A DNA stretch of 64,000 nt from positions 10,373,580 through 10,437,579 of the forward strand of contig NC_091104.1 of assembly GCF_024713975.1 (NCBI RefSeq), given 5' to 3'. Under the pieces are notes generated by a model. That model saw nothing but the letters and a program-made list of their open reading frames with translations. It had not been told where the DNA came from and did no database searches. Source of the DNA: Paralichthys olivaceus. Its lineage: Eukaryota > Chordata > Actinopteri > Pleuronectiformes > Paralichthyidae. Shown here piece after piece: positions 12,791 to 40,100 of this stretch (position 1 is its first letter; the number at the start of each line of letters is the position of its first letter). The translations under genes and the position numbers were made by a program.

Positions 12791-13861
12791 TGTGTGAGTC
12801 AGTGTCTTTCAACCACAAGGCTATTAGAGGCGATAATGCACCATCAAGGCTGACTACATTATTAAGTTATTAAAGCAGTTTGTGCACATTACCAGGTAAT
12901 TTACAGCAGCTGATTGGCTGCGTATACTGTGACAGACAAAACACTAATGTCTCAGTGAAGAAGCTGAAAACATGGTGTGTGAATCTGTATCAACACATTT
13001 GGAAATTAAAAGCCTTTGATTTTGTTGTATATTATCTTTTTTCCTCTGAATTTAACTCTTCAATTGGAAAAAAACCAAACTCATTTATTTCAAATTTCAA
13101 ACAATTCAGAATGTTTGAAACAATACTTTGAGGTTAAAAATGTCACATTACACGTCTGAGATAGCGAGGATATAGATTCTGGCTGAATCTAACCAACATT
13201 CCGCCAATCACATTGAGCTCCAGTGGTCATGTGGCGTGGATGCTTAAATGTACAGCACCGTCAAATCTTGTGAATGTCTTATTAACAAAGAAAGGCAACA
13301 GTTAAAGAGGCGCTTCAGACGCAGCTCCACTTCCTCCCACAATCCAGTTTTATCCTATTTCATTGCATCAAATTACTAAATAAATGTAAAAATGAACACT
13401 GGAGCAAACATAAGATGACAGAAACTGTAACAAAATCATTTCATGTTTACTTTGCCCTGTTCCATCTGCAAATAGGATCCCGATGATTCAGCGTCAGTTT
13501 TTGGAACATTTAAATACAGTCACTAAGTTCAGCTCACTCTTTGCAGCTTCCACAAACTACACTCTTCACACAATGCTTTGCCACACACAGACAAATGTGT
13601 CTTCTCTCACACACTGACAACCGAAACAGAGTAGCTTGCAGAATTTGAACAGATTGGTGACTGAAAAAAATAAAAACCACTGTATGTCCCAAAGGTTGGA
13701 CAACAATAGGAATTAGCCTTTGAGAGGTGAGCCAGAGTTTGGGAGGTGTCACTCGCTCTCTAATCCCTGGTCGAACCAGCGGTAACTAAGGAGTTAGCAT
13801 CACTATGGCAACGATTAAAACTGCAGAGCACAAACACACCTGATTCAGATCAGCTAATTAG

Positions 13862-13864
<3 letters not shown>

Positions 13865-13928
<64 letters not shown>

Positions 13929-14110
13929 CTCCAAAGTTGTGAGGACACTCACTGACATAATGCAACAGTTAACAGCCTAACCCTCCATAACCCTAACCAT
14001 CCCAACTAAATGCTTAACCTAAAGCTAACTCTAACCCTACACTCAAGTCCCAATCCTCAAACAACTCTTTGAATTTGAGGACCAGACAATGTCTCCAGGA
14101 AGTCAAAATG
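13865..14110. repeat. (CA)n microsatellite embedded in a dispersed repeat
   Basis: About 31 CA units (13865-13927) are followed by a degenerate stretch with AACCCTAAC-like words and 'gaggacactc/gtcctca' words. The combination of a CA tract, a 'fragment with GAGGACA' and CCCTAAC words is a familiar dispersed repeat in fish genomes. The CCCTAA words are irregular, so this is not a telomeric array. Confidence 0.6.
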
Positions 14111-15437
14111 TCCTCAAAATGATGGCATTGAACCACAATTAGCCCTAATTACTAGAAAGAGAAGCACGCACACACACACAAACACGAGATGCACAACGAC
14201 ACAAACACATATTATTATAACAAGAAATAGGCAAACACGGTTCAGCTGCCATGAAAGTGACCACAATGCACCTTTACATAAAACCATCATTCAAACGTTT
14301 TAGGTTCAGTCTCCTGTGGAGGGACATTGTGGAACAAGTCTCAGAGTTATGACCTGGAGTTTTGAATCCGTGGTTGGTGAATAATTACTTGACCTGTCAC
14401 ATATGCTTACAGTAGGAAAACCAAGTGCTAAAATCGGGTAGCTGTTCGATAGATTCACACGTAGACACTGTGTGAATGGAGCCTGGAGGAGATGCAGATA
14501 TCAACACATTTGACACATCACAAAATAATTTTCCAGAATTTAAATGACATAAGAGAACACATACTGTATAACGCTGGTGGACTCCTTACGCCTCATTTAG
14601 CTGATGCTCGTCCCTGGAAACTGCAGTTTTCAAATGTAGGATATGAGGTGTGCTGCTTTGTTTGACAAACACAAATAACAAAAAAACAAACACAAAGACA
14701 AACATTTCAATGTAGAAATAAGTCTCACCTGACATTGTTGCAGTTAACTATGAAGGGCCGGTGGTATCTTCCAGAGTAGGCGTCTCTTCTGCAGGTTGTG
14801 AAGGACTAAGTGTGGATGGTGTCGGACGTCTTATCTTATTTCTAGGTTACGGTCATCCACCAGCAGATACTTGTTATCTGTGAAGTATGAGTGGCTACAA
14901 ATCACAATGTAGACAAATCTAAATAAAGAACCAACGACATGAATTATGACTGTTCCTGTAGAAATCGCTTTAACCTTAAAACACAGACTTAAGATCATGT
15001 ACAATCATTCCACTTTACTTTCCGTGATTTTGTTTACATGCAGGGTTTTAATCGTGGATTTGTTGCAGTTAATTTCGATCTTGTAATTGTATAAAATCGG
15101 TCATCATATTTGATTTCAAGCTGCTAGGGCAACTGAGGAATATTACCAATATTATTATACAACTGGCTGATTTAGTGTTTTGTCTGTTGATTTACTGTCC
15201 CTGTAAAATAAATACACTTGTACTTAAAGCACAAATATGGCACAAATATTGCTTAAAAATGAGAATCAGTTTATTTGAACGATGAGAATTAAGATAATCA
15301 TGATATTAAAAATAATAATCACGCAGCTGTAGAAATGAAATACCAATGATGTTCTTACCTGATGTCCCCACCCACCTCTTCTTGTCTTCTTTCAGTGTGA
15401 AACAAATGGCATCTTTACCATCCTTTCAGAGCTGCAC

Positions 15438-15443
15438 TTTATT
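15438..15443 (-). promoter_or_regulatory. manea: Candidate manea poly(A) signal
   Basis: Minus-strand AATAAA about 295 bp past the manea stop, giving a short 3' UTR typical of compact fish genes. Confidence 0.45.
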
Positions 15444-15736
15444 GCTTTCTAGTGAGGTTTAATACAGTCACAGTTTACAGAAATCATGCTGCACAGTTTC
15501 AGGTGGATACATCGGAGACAGTGACAAAACATGCTGATAATGTTATTTGTCCCAAAAAGTGCCAAGGGCGGTGTCAACAATAATACCTAGACATCAGGTA
15601 AATTAACAATAATTCACCTGAAATTAAAAAATTAAGATAATGACGTAGTTGATCATAAAATTATTCATCAATTTCATCTGATCCATTCTGTAACTAGGGG
15701 TCTGTTAAGTTTTTATGTCAGAATTCCATGGTCAAA

Positions 15737-17735
15737 TCATTCCTGCCACCTTCGTCGCTCACCACCAAATATGGCAGCCCATTTGCGAGTTATCTCCAGG
15801 TAGATAGCAGGCTTGTTGGGCAGGTAGTCCAGGTACACAGTCTGGCTTGTTTTGGGAATTGCCATTTCAATCTGTGTCCCCTCGTGCCACTCATTAAAAG
15901 ACGTTATAGATATAAAATCAGGCCGGGCCTCTAACGCGGCGCTCAGCGAGGTCTCGTAGTATTTGCCGTTTATGCGGTTTCGAGTGTTCTGGAAGTTCCA
16001 AGGTCGAATGCTTGTGTCAATATATCCCGGGCCCACGCTCGGGATGAAAATCAGGTTGTTGTCTTCGCAGAACGCTTTGATAGAGTCCCAGTTCCGCTGA
16101 GTGGATCCATAAGAGAAGCCATTAGTGGCGAAGTAAGTGTAGACACCGTCGAATCCTGCGGTCAAGATATCCCTCTTATGTTTCTCCTCGACAAGAAGGG
16201 CGATGAAGATGGCGTCATATGGGGTGTCTCTGATGCTGTTACTCTCTGTGTGTTTCAGCAGCTTCGCCCACTGTTCCGAATTCATCAGATAAGAGTCGTA
16301 CACATAGAAGAGCGGAAGCAGCTTGCCAGTGTTTGTACGGTACTTGAAGAAAGCCGGGTGCTCTCCGTATCTGAGGAGGAGAGTTATCAGATGGATTATC
16401 AGACACAATAATTATCAATTAATGCAACAAGTCGTGACAGAATGATTCGATGAGAAAGTGTGAGATCAAGAGACGGACAACACTGAAGGAACACAGCACT
16501 TCTCACCTGTCTATGATGTATTTGACATTAGAGAACATATTGACTTCATCCCTCCCTTTGTACGGCTCAATGTGAAACGCGACCTGTGAACGCAAACATC
16601 ACAGCAACATTAATTTACATCTTTTATAGCAGACACATTTTTTATCAGCCAACTGATGAATTGGCCTTTGGTCAAACCTTTGATCAGATTTCATGTTATG
16701 AAACTCACAAATATCTGCATACAGACCTTAATATAGTATTTATGAGCCACTTCCAGCAGCAAAGGGACAAAGTCATCTGTTGGTTCTCCATTGTCATCCT
16801 TCATATCAGGAGGATACCAGGAAACAGCAATGACACCTGGGAATAAACAGTTCAAGGTCAAACATGACTGAAAGAAAACACTTATAATATAAAATAACAA
16901 TTCCTCATGAATATAATAAATTATACTAATAGAGGGAAAAGGTCTTGCAGTGATATTAAATGTGCACTGGGAGTATAACAGCAGACGATCGTTGAGGGGT
17001 TTTGATATGAATATCCGTCGATATATGGATTTGTTGTGTTGAATCAGTTTATCAAAATTGTTTATACCAATAAATCAGGGAATCTTTTCTGAATATTTAG
17101 CTACAGTAAAGTGTGATTTATTTCTTTATCTATTTTTAATTTTGGCAGGTTTGTTCCTCCACATCTCATAGCGAAAGAAACACATCACCCAGTTTTTTCC
17201 TGATTTCAAAGTTCAGGCAAAATCCTCTCTTACCAACAGCTGCTGTACGCAGCTGCTGCATGTGAGCCTCTATGATGGAGGGGTCCTTGGAACTGTAAGC
17301 TCCCAGAGAGGGATAAAAGTTGGACCCGATGTCGTCAGGTGGGCTGTGTCTCCCTTGTGGATACCCATGAGCCACCTTTAAGTCCCAGTGTGGCAGCTGC
17401 GGATGGTCCCAGTGGATGTATTTGCCATCGAACTTGGGATTCCCATACCATGTGTAGTAGAAGGTATGGACATAGTAGTTTGGAGGAGCAAACTTCTTCA
17501 GTGTCGCCTCCAGTTCTTCATCTTTTTCTGACTTAACGGCGTCGCTCATTTTAACCTGGTGGGCTTTATTGTCGTTTTCTCTCCGGATCTGATTGTCATT
17601 CTTTCTGTCGGGAAACACGGGGCTGCTGAATAGAGAGTCCTCTGGTGAGAGAGCTTTCAAAACCAGAGTTATGACGAGGGCGAGCAGAATGAAAGCTAAG
17701 AGTGTGATGCAAGATTTGCGCCTGAACCTTGCCAT
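15737..17735 (-). CDS. manea: Glycoprotein endo-alpha-1,2-mannosidase
   Basis: Four coding exons: 17234..17735, 16727..16836, 16507..16583 and 15737..16370, total 1323 nt = 440 aa plus stop (human 462). This Golgi type II enzyme removes Glc(1-3)Man units from N-glycans, bypassing ER glucosidases. The protein has a short basic tail, a membrane anchor at about 9-28, a stem, then a GH99 domain. Visible GH99 marks are FYYTWYGNPKFDG, SWYPP, GFDGVYTYFATNGF and FNEWHEGTQIE, with the two carboxylates E390 and E393 matching human E404/E407. Splices are GT-AG. The exon 2 donor (AAG|GTCTGT) is weak but keeps the frame. The related MANEAL is excluded mainly by the neighbours fut9 and fhl5. Confidence 0.95.
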
Positions 17736-17842
17736 CCTTCAGTCTGTGCTGGAAAGATTCCACAGTTCATTTCTGAGGCAGCAGGGAGGGACTGTTGTTG
17801 GAGAAGAAGCCATCGAAACTCAGCCAGTGAGTTTTGTTCAAC
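17736..17842 (-). other. manea: manea 5' UTR in the first coding exon
   Basis: Minus-strand CCTCCAG|GTTG marks a probable acceptor, so the exon likely starts at 17842 with about 107 nt of leader before the ATG at 17735. Confidence 0.5.
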
Positions 17843-18071
17843 CTGGAGGTTTGACAAAAAAAAGAAATAATCAATAAGTCTATTCATTATTGTCACGATT
17901 GATGCACTAATTGGTTTGGTCCATACATAAACATAGTGTTTAAAATTCTATCAAAAAGGCAGTTGAAGTCAGAAACTATTATCAAAATTGATATACCTGC
18001 TAATTATTTTCTTGATTATTGTTTAATCTCTAAATATTAAAAAATCCATCAATATTCCTTCACATTTGCAG

Positions 18072-18140
18072 ATCTCAAGTGCCTTGAGATAATGTATATT
18101 ATGAACTGGCACTATACAAATAAAATGTAAATGAATTTAA
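18072..18140 (+). repeat. LINE/SINE 3'-tail-like repeat
   Basis: The words AAGTGCCTTGAGATAATG and CACTATACAAATAAAAT are the recognisable end of a dispersed fish retroposon ('...gcgctatacaaataaaattgaa'). Confidence 0.5.
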
Positions 18141-18789
18141 ATGTCTTGTTTTGATGTGTAAAGCCGCTGAAGTAAACAGAAAAAAAATCGCTGCCAATCA
18201 ATGTCCTCTTGTTAGTATTATTTCAGACCAAGGCTGGATTACTAAACATACACAGGAGAAAAATGTCCAGGAGAGATAGAACCTCAAGTCAGACGTTTGT
18301 AATAATGAACAGAATATTCTGGATATCATTTAAAATGGCCATTATTATTCCCTGAACTCCAAGTTACCACAATCAAACCTCAAACTATCAAATATACAAA
18401 CATGGTCTTGAGACAAAAAAATGAATGAATCATCAAACATGTTGTCAATTTTGTGTCAATCGATTCATCAATTCAAACTGTCTGCTCTCAAGTCCGTGTT
18501 GGTTTCTAGGGAAATAATGAAAAGTGTAACGGACAGTGGGGGGGCCAAATGACAACAACACTGCCCCGGGGCCCCTCCATGAGCCAGATCCGCCCATGAC
18601 ACAGACAGGGCTGTGTTTTGAGTGACAGGACTGAAGGCGGAAGTGAAAAACACAGAAACAGTTCAGTGACTTGATGAAGACGTGAGAACAGAGATTTATT
18701 GAGACAGAATGAACCGGATCAGCTGCTGCTCCACCTGCAAACATGAACTTTGGACTCTGCAGCAGAAATGACTTCTATCCTCAGACACA

Positions 18790-19115
18790 CAAACACTTCC
18801 GGGCTCGCGTAGTGAAAACCACGTCTGTTTAAAGCGTCAACACCGTGTTCGATACCTGGTTCAGTGTCTGTCGTGACGATGAGGACGGGGCATCCTCTCA
18901 AGATTCAGCCTCGAGTAGGACAACCTGCACTTCTGGTTCAGCAGCCGTCCCGACAAACCACAGATCTGGAAACACTCCGCCCGCGACAGAGACACGACTG
19001 AGACCCATCCAGGAGGTCTAACGAGCCGAGGTCACGCGGTGCGTCCCGAGGAGTCAACAACAGACACAGCAGCCACTTTCACTGATGTCGCCCCCGTTCG
19101 ACGTGGGTGAGGTAC
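18790..19115 (-). promoter_or_regulatory. manea: CpG-rich region, probable manea promoter and first exon
   Basis: CG dinucleotides cluster here and the block contains an ETS-type CACTTCCGG (18794-18802). On the minus strand a good donor, AACCAG|GTATCG, sits at about 18858. A non-coding exon ending there and spliced to 17842 would complete manea. Inferred only from composition and splice consensus. Confidence 0.4.
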
Positions 19116-21115
19116 TGCAGTGAAACCCTCAGAACATGGATGGATGGATGGAAGGAAAGATGGATGAATAGATAAACCTGATGTAAAAATATAAGATGAA
19201 AAATCCAACCCTTCAAATCAGCCTGGATACAGATTATTTCTTATTTATTTATTTCACCTTAGATTATTGATTCATCCATTTTTCTGGTGTAGAAAATGGT
19301 AGAAAAATAGTGAAAAGTGTCAATTACAATTTTCTGAAATCTGTGGTAAAATATTCACATTTTTAATTTCGGACGTGTTCAATAAAACAAGAAGCCATAA
19401 TTACCTGTATTAAAACAAGTCGTGTTTGCTGGATAACTGCAAATGATGTTGTTTCTGTGCATCAGGAGGTGGAGATGGTCCTCTCCTGCTCAGAAAGTCT
19501 GTGTTACGATCCCTGGCTCCTCCGGTCTGCATTCCTAAGGGACCTTGGTTAAGAACTGAACTGAAGCCCAAATTGCACCTGAAAGCACTGAATATAGAAG
19601 TGCTGTATGAATGAGTACATGAATGGATGGAAGCGCTTTGAGTGTTGGTTGAATGGTGACACAGTGTCGAGGGAAAAGCAACGTTGTAATGTTTTTTTAT
19701 TTCTTGACGGCACAGACACAAATATTACAGACAAAACAATCTTTAGTTTCCATCCATTTTATTTAATTTATAGACTTTCAAACAAACTTGTACAAATTGC
19801 AAAACAGCTTTTGGTAACACCTCATTGTTTCCTTATTATCGTCGTTAGGAAATAAATAAAATGAATCAAAAGTAAACAATGTGAAGAAAGAACACAGAAG
19901 TCCAACAGAAGAAGAATACCACAGAGAGCAAAATAGAAAACGAAATAAAGAAAAAGGAAGAAAAGAAAGAGGCAACTGTTTTCCACAAGAAGTAAACTGC
20001 ATCTAATTAGCAGTGACTGACACTGAAGCGCTGACCGGGCTAATCGCTGGTCAGCTGAATAGACAACTGAAGTACCTCCAACATTTTTACTGACGTTGTA
20101 ATGAAGAACCCATTTGAGCTGTTGAGCTTGATTTACATCAGATTTGCACTGTAATGCTGTATATGCACACCAGGTGGCATCACAATCACACAAAACAAAA
20201 CAAAACTGCCTGTCCCTGGTGACCACTTCCTAATCTACCAGTTTTCATATTCTGTACCTGAACTAGTTCAGTGATTTCACACAATATATCTGGGAAATTA
20301 TTTTGATGAGGAATAAGAATTAAGAAATAGACGATGGCGAACGTCTACCAGCTCGGTTTGAGAAGTGGCGTTTGTGTGTGGGTGTGGAGTTGAGGCACAG
20401 GGAGGAGACAAAGGAGTGGAGGAATTGATGCCCAGAGGAAGATGTGTTTGAAAAGAGCGTCTCCACTGTCGGCAGCAACTGATTCAGCCTTTATATTTCA
20501 TTCAAGCCGGTCTCTTCACATTCTTTGCTACTCATTGGGACGTGGACTTTTTCAACGGTTAAATATACAAACCAACAACCACGAGCTATAATGACTTCAA
20601 ACTGTTACTCTGGAATCTGGTTTTTCGTGTCTATCGATTTAACACTGCCTGTAAATATCAGTCTTATTGAAATAGATAGGTGGGATTTTCTCTGCTTATC
20701 AGAGATCAAGGCGAGAACAATATTCATTTTTGTTTAGCTGAAAATAATTCCTTTGAACTCAGCCCCTCTACAAGGAGAAGGCATTATCCATACACGAGAC
20801 AGAACCTCAGAAAAACTCAAGTGGCATCGGAAGTAAAACCACCAAAAGATTATTTGTTAATAATATCAAAAATACCAATAAACAGGCAAATAAAATAAAA
20901 CAGATTGGTCACAGCAAATTTATGTACACATACACATTAAGAAAAGAGCTGTCAGTGGAGTTGGAGGGTGAGTGGGGAAGAAAGAGGAGAAAAAAAGATT
21001 TGGGCGATTAGATGAGCCCCATATCTTCGCTATACAGGGGAGTTACAGGGGTTGCCATGACGGCAGACCAAGGACGGACAAGGTAAGAGGGAGGGGAAGA
21101 GCCGAGGCTGAACGT
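19116..21115. other. manea-ppp1cb boundary and ppp1cb 3' UTR
   Basis: No coding exon found. The part nearest 21115 is presumably ppp1cb 3' UTR. Minus-strand AATAAA near 19755 is a possible end, giving about 1.36 kb. This stretch is the junction between the human 6q16-like and 2p23-like gene blocks. Confidence 0.45.
19548..19665 (+). repeat. tRNA-type SINE fragment (3' part)
   Basis: Words such as GAAGCCCAAATTGC, GTGCTGTATGAATG and AAGCGCTTTGAGTG match the 3' body of the same SINE seen more completely at 36473-36685. The tRNA-like head is missing. Confidence 0.5.
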
Positions 21116-35057
<13,942 letters not shown>

Positions 35058-35366
35058 CTTCGAACTGATGCTGCACAGCGCTGGCCCGCTTCAATACGCG
35101 CCCCGGACACGTGGAGGCGCTGCTGTGCAGGAAACTGACAGTGGATGTCGGAGCACTACAGGTGCTGCACTTAAACTCACTTCAACCACATTAACATCAA
35201 TTAAATACGTTTATTTATGGCTTTTTAAAAGTCATGAACATATCCTGTGTTGAGTTATATCTAGTGTGCATATTATTATTTTGTTAAATGATAAACTTCT
35301 GCTACATCTGCACTGATATTCAGGAATATTCACATCTTTACCTTTATCAGCACGAGTCAGTATCAA

Positions 35367-35525
35367 TTAAAGGGATAGTTCACCCAAACAATGAACTGGT
35401 CCTTTAAAATCAAAATTTTAAATAATCAAAAGTTTAATAAGTTGGAATCAAAACTAATATGATAAGATAAGATAAGATACTCCTTTATTAGTCCCACATC
35501 TGGGAAATGTGCAGTATAATATGAA
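35367..35525. repeat. Transposon remnants: TTAA-type terminus and LINE-like tail
   Basis: TTAAAGGGATAGTTCACCC (35367-35385) is the terminal sequence typical of TTAA-target fish MITEs, here without a partner end. Next to it, four GATAA units and ACTCCTTTATTAGTCCCACA (35460-35505) resemble the 3' tail of an L2-like retroposon. Confidence 0.5.
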
Positions 35526-37134
35526 GTAATAAGTAACATGCAATACTTAAGTGTAAGGAATATTAAAATAAAGAAATATATTTTCCTCCTTCATACGAGT
35601 AATTACACACACATACACAATCTGTTGAAACTGCTCTGCCCATTTTCTACAACATTAATTTACCATAGACAGACTTTGTTGAGATTGTCAGAAACAATAG
35701 TATTCTTATTATATGATCACAAGCAAAGGTGTTTTTGCACTGAGATACACTACATTGAGAAATGTTTCTACATTTTTTAGCTACATACCTCAATTTTAGA
35801 AACCTCTGTTAACATAATTAAGTCCAGTACAACACCATCAATGGGAAACATATAACTGAATGAACACCTCTCTGACAGCGTCTAATAAAACCCTGATCAT
35901 CAGGAATCATTAAAGTTTACAAGGTTGTATTATATTGTAGCAGATTGTACAGATGTACCTAATAAAGTGGACAATGAAATTTTTGTTTAATCTGTACCAG
36001 CAGATTTTATTTTTAAAGTGATGGTGAACTTTAGGGAAAGTAAGAATAACAGTACATGAGTACACTCCAAAACTTTACATAAGTAGAACACTTAAGTAAA
36101 TGTACAGCCCAATACTGTATGTTTAACAGAAGCAGACAGTGGCTTTAGTCACTTTATGGAGGTCATAAATCAAGCCCCTTTTATGTTTTATCAGCAGGTT
36201 ACATCACTGATAAAGCTAATAAATGCAGGCTGATGTGTGCTGTGCTCGGAGCCCAGTCACTCAAGCGTGGGTGCTTTGTGTCATTTATGATGGGGTGACA
36301 TTCTGGATTTAATGTCTATCTAAAATAAACACCATTAAAGGTTTTGATGGTGATGGTTGACTGGTCAGACAGGCGACATCCTCAGTTGTTTTCAGTTGGA
36401 CCAACTACAACATTTATATTTGCCTTGATAAAGCTTGATACAACAGTGAAGTAAAAAAAGTGAAGGGAACCATCGGGGCAGCTATGCTCACAAGGTAGAG
36501 AGGGTCGTCCACTAATAAGAAGGTCCGTGGTTTGATTCCCAGCTCCTGCATTGCAATGTGCAAGATATTGAACCCAAAATTGCCCATGATGCTTGCCCTG
36601 TGTGGTAGAAGAAGTGCTGAATGAATGTGTGTGTATGGGTGAATGTGACTTGTAAAGAGCTTTGAGTGGTTGATAAGCCTGAAAATCTCTACATTAGTAC
36701 ACTCAATTTGCCATAAGCATCCTTCACAAGGACAAAATATGCTAATTTCACGGTAGTGGAGAGAATGTGGACTTAAATGCAGGAGCGAGGCAAGAGGCAG
36801 GTCCAATTAAAAAAAAACCATAGGAAACAAACAAAGCAACAAATCTGGATCAGGATCTTGAAGCTGAAAGAGACTGAACAGACAACTCGACAAAAACAGA
36901 ACTGAGGAATTGACTTAAATAAAACTGAACTGAAACAGGAAACCCCAAACTAAAACAGATGCTTACATGTCTCACTGACATTTTTCCACCTCTGAGCCAG
37001 TAATGTTTGCTGTGGTTCAAGGACAATAATTAACTTGTATAGACAGAGCAGACAGGCCTATCCTATCACCGCCAACAATGTCCTTTCTACTTCCATCGTA
37101 AATGACGCTCTGTCATTTCTCCTCTTTTGACTCT
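35526..37134. other. plb1-ppp1cb intergenic region, with plb1 3' UTR
   Basis: Apart from the SINE no feature is supported. The plb1 3' UTR must begin at 37134 and run downward. No strong AATAAA (minus strand) occurs close by; one lies near 36005. Confidence 0.45.
36473..36685 (+). mobile_element. tRNA-derived SINE
   Basis: A tRNA-like head with a box-B-like GGTTTGATTCCC (about 36531) is followed by GATATTGAACCCAAAATTGC, GTGTGTATGGGTGAATG and GTAAAGAGCTTTGAGTGG. This is the order found in a widespread tRNA-derived fish SINE. It lies between plb1 and ppp1cb and has many point changes, so it is old. Confidence 0.65.
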
Positions 37135-40100
37135 TTAAAGCCCAGTGCACCTCATTTCCTCCTCCATCCTCTTCCTGCCTCCCTTGTCTCTGCAGAAGAA
37201 AAAGAGCCAGGTAGCAACACAGCCAATCAGAAGGCCAACAACGGCAAGGACGGCTGCAAGCCAAATGGCCACGCTGTTCGAGCAGTCAGGGTTGAGGGGC
37301 AGGGGCTTGCTGAGCGTCGTGGAGCTGTCGGATGTGGGAGCTGGAGGGATGGTTGGACTAGAGAAGCTGTTCTCCTTTGTGAAGATGTATGGATGCTCCT
37401 GAAAAACACAAGTGAATCATACACTTCCACTTCCATGGATTGTCAAATCAATCACAAGTGGGTCAACAGCAGCTTTCTTACCTTAGTGGGGCATTTGAGG
37501 TTATTTCTGGCATTTGTGAAATCGTTGTATGTCTGTTTTTTACCCACTGGCTCCAACTATAGTGGGGAAACAGAAATGTTTCAGTTCAGATCGTGACCTA
37601 AGTGCAGGGAGAGGTTGTAATTTAAACTGACTTCGTCCAAAGCCTTCCTCTGTCCAACTCGATTACTTTACTGTCCATGTGGCCACACTCACCATGTTAT
37701 TCCATAGAGCTGCAGCCATGCCAGCATGTCCCTGTTCACTGAAATGGAAACAGTCCTCAGAGAAGTAGGTGTTATCAACTCTGCCATCCTGGAGAGGAAA
37801 AAATACAGAATCAGTGTTTGCAGCAAAAAGACTTATTTACTCTCCTAAATCTAAAATAGTCCTTACATTAAGGAAGGAGACAAGTAACTTACAGCATTCA
37901 AAGGAATGATAGAGTTTTGAAAAAAGGGCTGAACAACCACAGCAAAGTCCTCTCTGCCCTCATAGCGGCCTCCGTACACCACCTTTTCCGTCTCCATCTG
38001 GAAGGAAAAACACAAATACTGACGTTGCAACAAGCAACATAATGATGTCTCCTCAGATTGTCAGAGAGAAAAGAAAATCAGTCCTCGTCGTTCTCGTCAG
38101 CTCACCTGAATTTCCCGATTGATCCGTTGGACTTCAGCAAGCTCTAGAGAATCCTCTTCTGTTTGCAAGAAGCATGGGCATGCCATCCTGAGGAGGAGAA
38201 GTGGAGATCAAGATCAATAAAAAGCTTAATAATCACTGCTTCTGATGCAATCAACTGTATATTATGATATCTGTGGAAGACCTAGTCCTTTATTGAGCAT
38301 CATATTATTACATATTCCTGTTGTGACAAGTTATGACATCAATATTTAGACATCTGCCTCAGACACAGAGTATTTGGTTCAATGTGCAATTGATTTGGCA
38401 TGAGTGGATCGACAAGCGTACGGTTGTATATAGTTGCACCCAAGACTGTCCCTTTTGACTCTGCGAAGGCCTTTGAGTTCCAAGATCTCCATGACATTGA
38501 CTATAGTCCTGGGAACCTTCGGACAAAAGAAAGAACGATACGACTTTTACACTGTTTCAAAGAATTCAATTCAATTGATCCTTTTTGGGCATCAATGTTA
38601 AAGTTAACACTGCCTTTTTTCAGTGTAGGATCTCTGGTGGTATTTATGGCACAATCCGATTTACCTCTTTGTACAAAATGTCCAAGCTTGTCATCATGTG
38701 GTGGCTGTAGTTCTGAGGCGACAGAGAGGCCTGTAGGTTTGAGACACACAATGCACATTTATCAAATCACAGTCAATACATGTACACATAAAACTACTCA
38801 TGCCTGCGATATACAGGGTGGCAGGGTGGGGCGGTACAGCGCTGTCACCCCACAGTAAGATGGTTTCCAGTTCGAATCCCTGTTCAGACAGGGGCTTTTC
38901 TGTGTGGCTGTTGCATGTTCTCTATGAGCTGTCACTATCACAATCTCAGAGCTCTTAGTCGTAAATTGGTGCTCTGCTTGATATTTTGTTGCAAATCCCA
39001 AACATTAAAGAGAGAGAAATCCCCATCAGAAATGGAGAGAAAGGAAATGGAGGCAAGACGAGAAAAGAGAATGGGAGCGAGGGAGAGAGAGAGAGAGAGA
39101 GAGAGAGACGGAGGGAGGGAGACAGGATGAAGAGAGTCTGGGTTGACTTCAGTGTTGTTTATGCCTCTCAGAGAACAAGGCCCGCCACTGTGGCCTCGTG
39201 TGCTTGTTTAATTCAGACAGAGGCCTGAGCTGGAGGAGGGGGCTGTTTTGTGTGAAGTGACAGAATGTGCTCATTGAGGAGAAACCACGTCTGCTCTCAT
39301 CTCACTCTGACACGATAAAACAATTAGGGGGAGGGCTGCTCAAAAAAAGCTTGATTGTTCTGCTCCGGTGCTCGGGCTACGTTTTGGAGAGTGATATCAT
39401 GAGACAGCTCCACACAGGACACGTTTAACCACTGAGGGGGGGAGAGACAGCTCTGACAAAAACGCCCCTGCGTCCATCGGCTCGTCCTGCATTTCCTGTG
39501 ACGACTTCTTAAAGCAGCTCACCGGGTCGTGGCAGTACTGACACAGGTCATTGCCTCCGATGAAGAGGGTCACCAGCTTCCAGTCATTGTTGAAATCCAC
39601 TGACTGTTTGCATTAAATGGATGGAGAGAGAATCGCAGAGACAGAGAGGGAACAAAGATTATTCACTTGTTTCTCTTGTGCATTTCTTTAACGTGAAACC
39701 AGTGCATGCGTTAGAAAATGTTAAACTCACAGAATCCTTTTTCAGAAGATCAACCAGATTTCGGACCTGCCCTGGGACTCCTCTGTAGAGAATCATAGAC
39801 AGTCACGAGCGCACAAAACATTTGAGAGGGAACAATTTGAACCTGATAACAAATCAATACACTCACGATATTTTTGCCCCTGATACGGCCACATTGAAGC
39901 CAGTCTGTTTGCCATTTTCTCCCATTGACATTCCCTTGATTTGAGGATTGAACTTCTTTAGAATATCTGATGCAAATTAAAAATAAGAAGAGTGAATAAC
40001 AATGCTAGCTGTGTTCCAGTCCACCTCTGTCATCTTGTGGTGCTACTGTGCATTACACTTTAATAAAGGTGCTATAGAAACCAAGGAGACTTACTGGGTA

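Larger units (their letters stand above)
9905..15430 (-). other. fut9 5' intron and fut9-manea intergenic sequence
   Basis: Apart from the CpG-rich block at 12.0-12.6 kb and the repeats listed separately, no coding exon is supported. Minus-strand donor-like sites occur near 14728 (CAG|GTGAGA) and 15357 (CAG|GTAAGAAC). They could be alternative 5' UTR exons of fut9, but could equally be chance. Confidence 0.4.

Noticed and set aside
13971-14040. CCCTAAC-like words suggesting an interstitial telomere
   Set aside because: The words are irregular and belong to the dispersed repeat that carries the adjacent CA tract.
38501-38758. 85-codon minus-strand frame that looks like a small gene
   Set aside because: It reads through parts of plb1 exons 35 and 36 and the intron between them. 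The real exons are 38665..38730 and 38422..38516.
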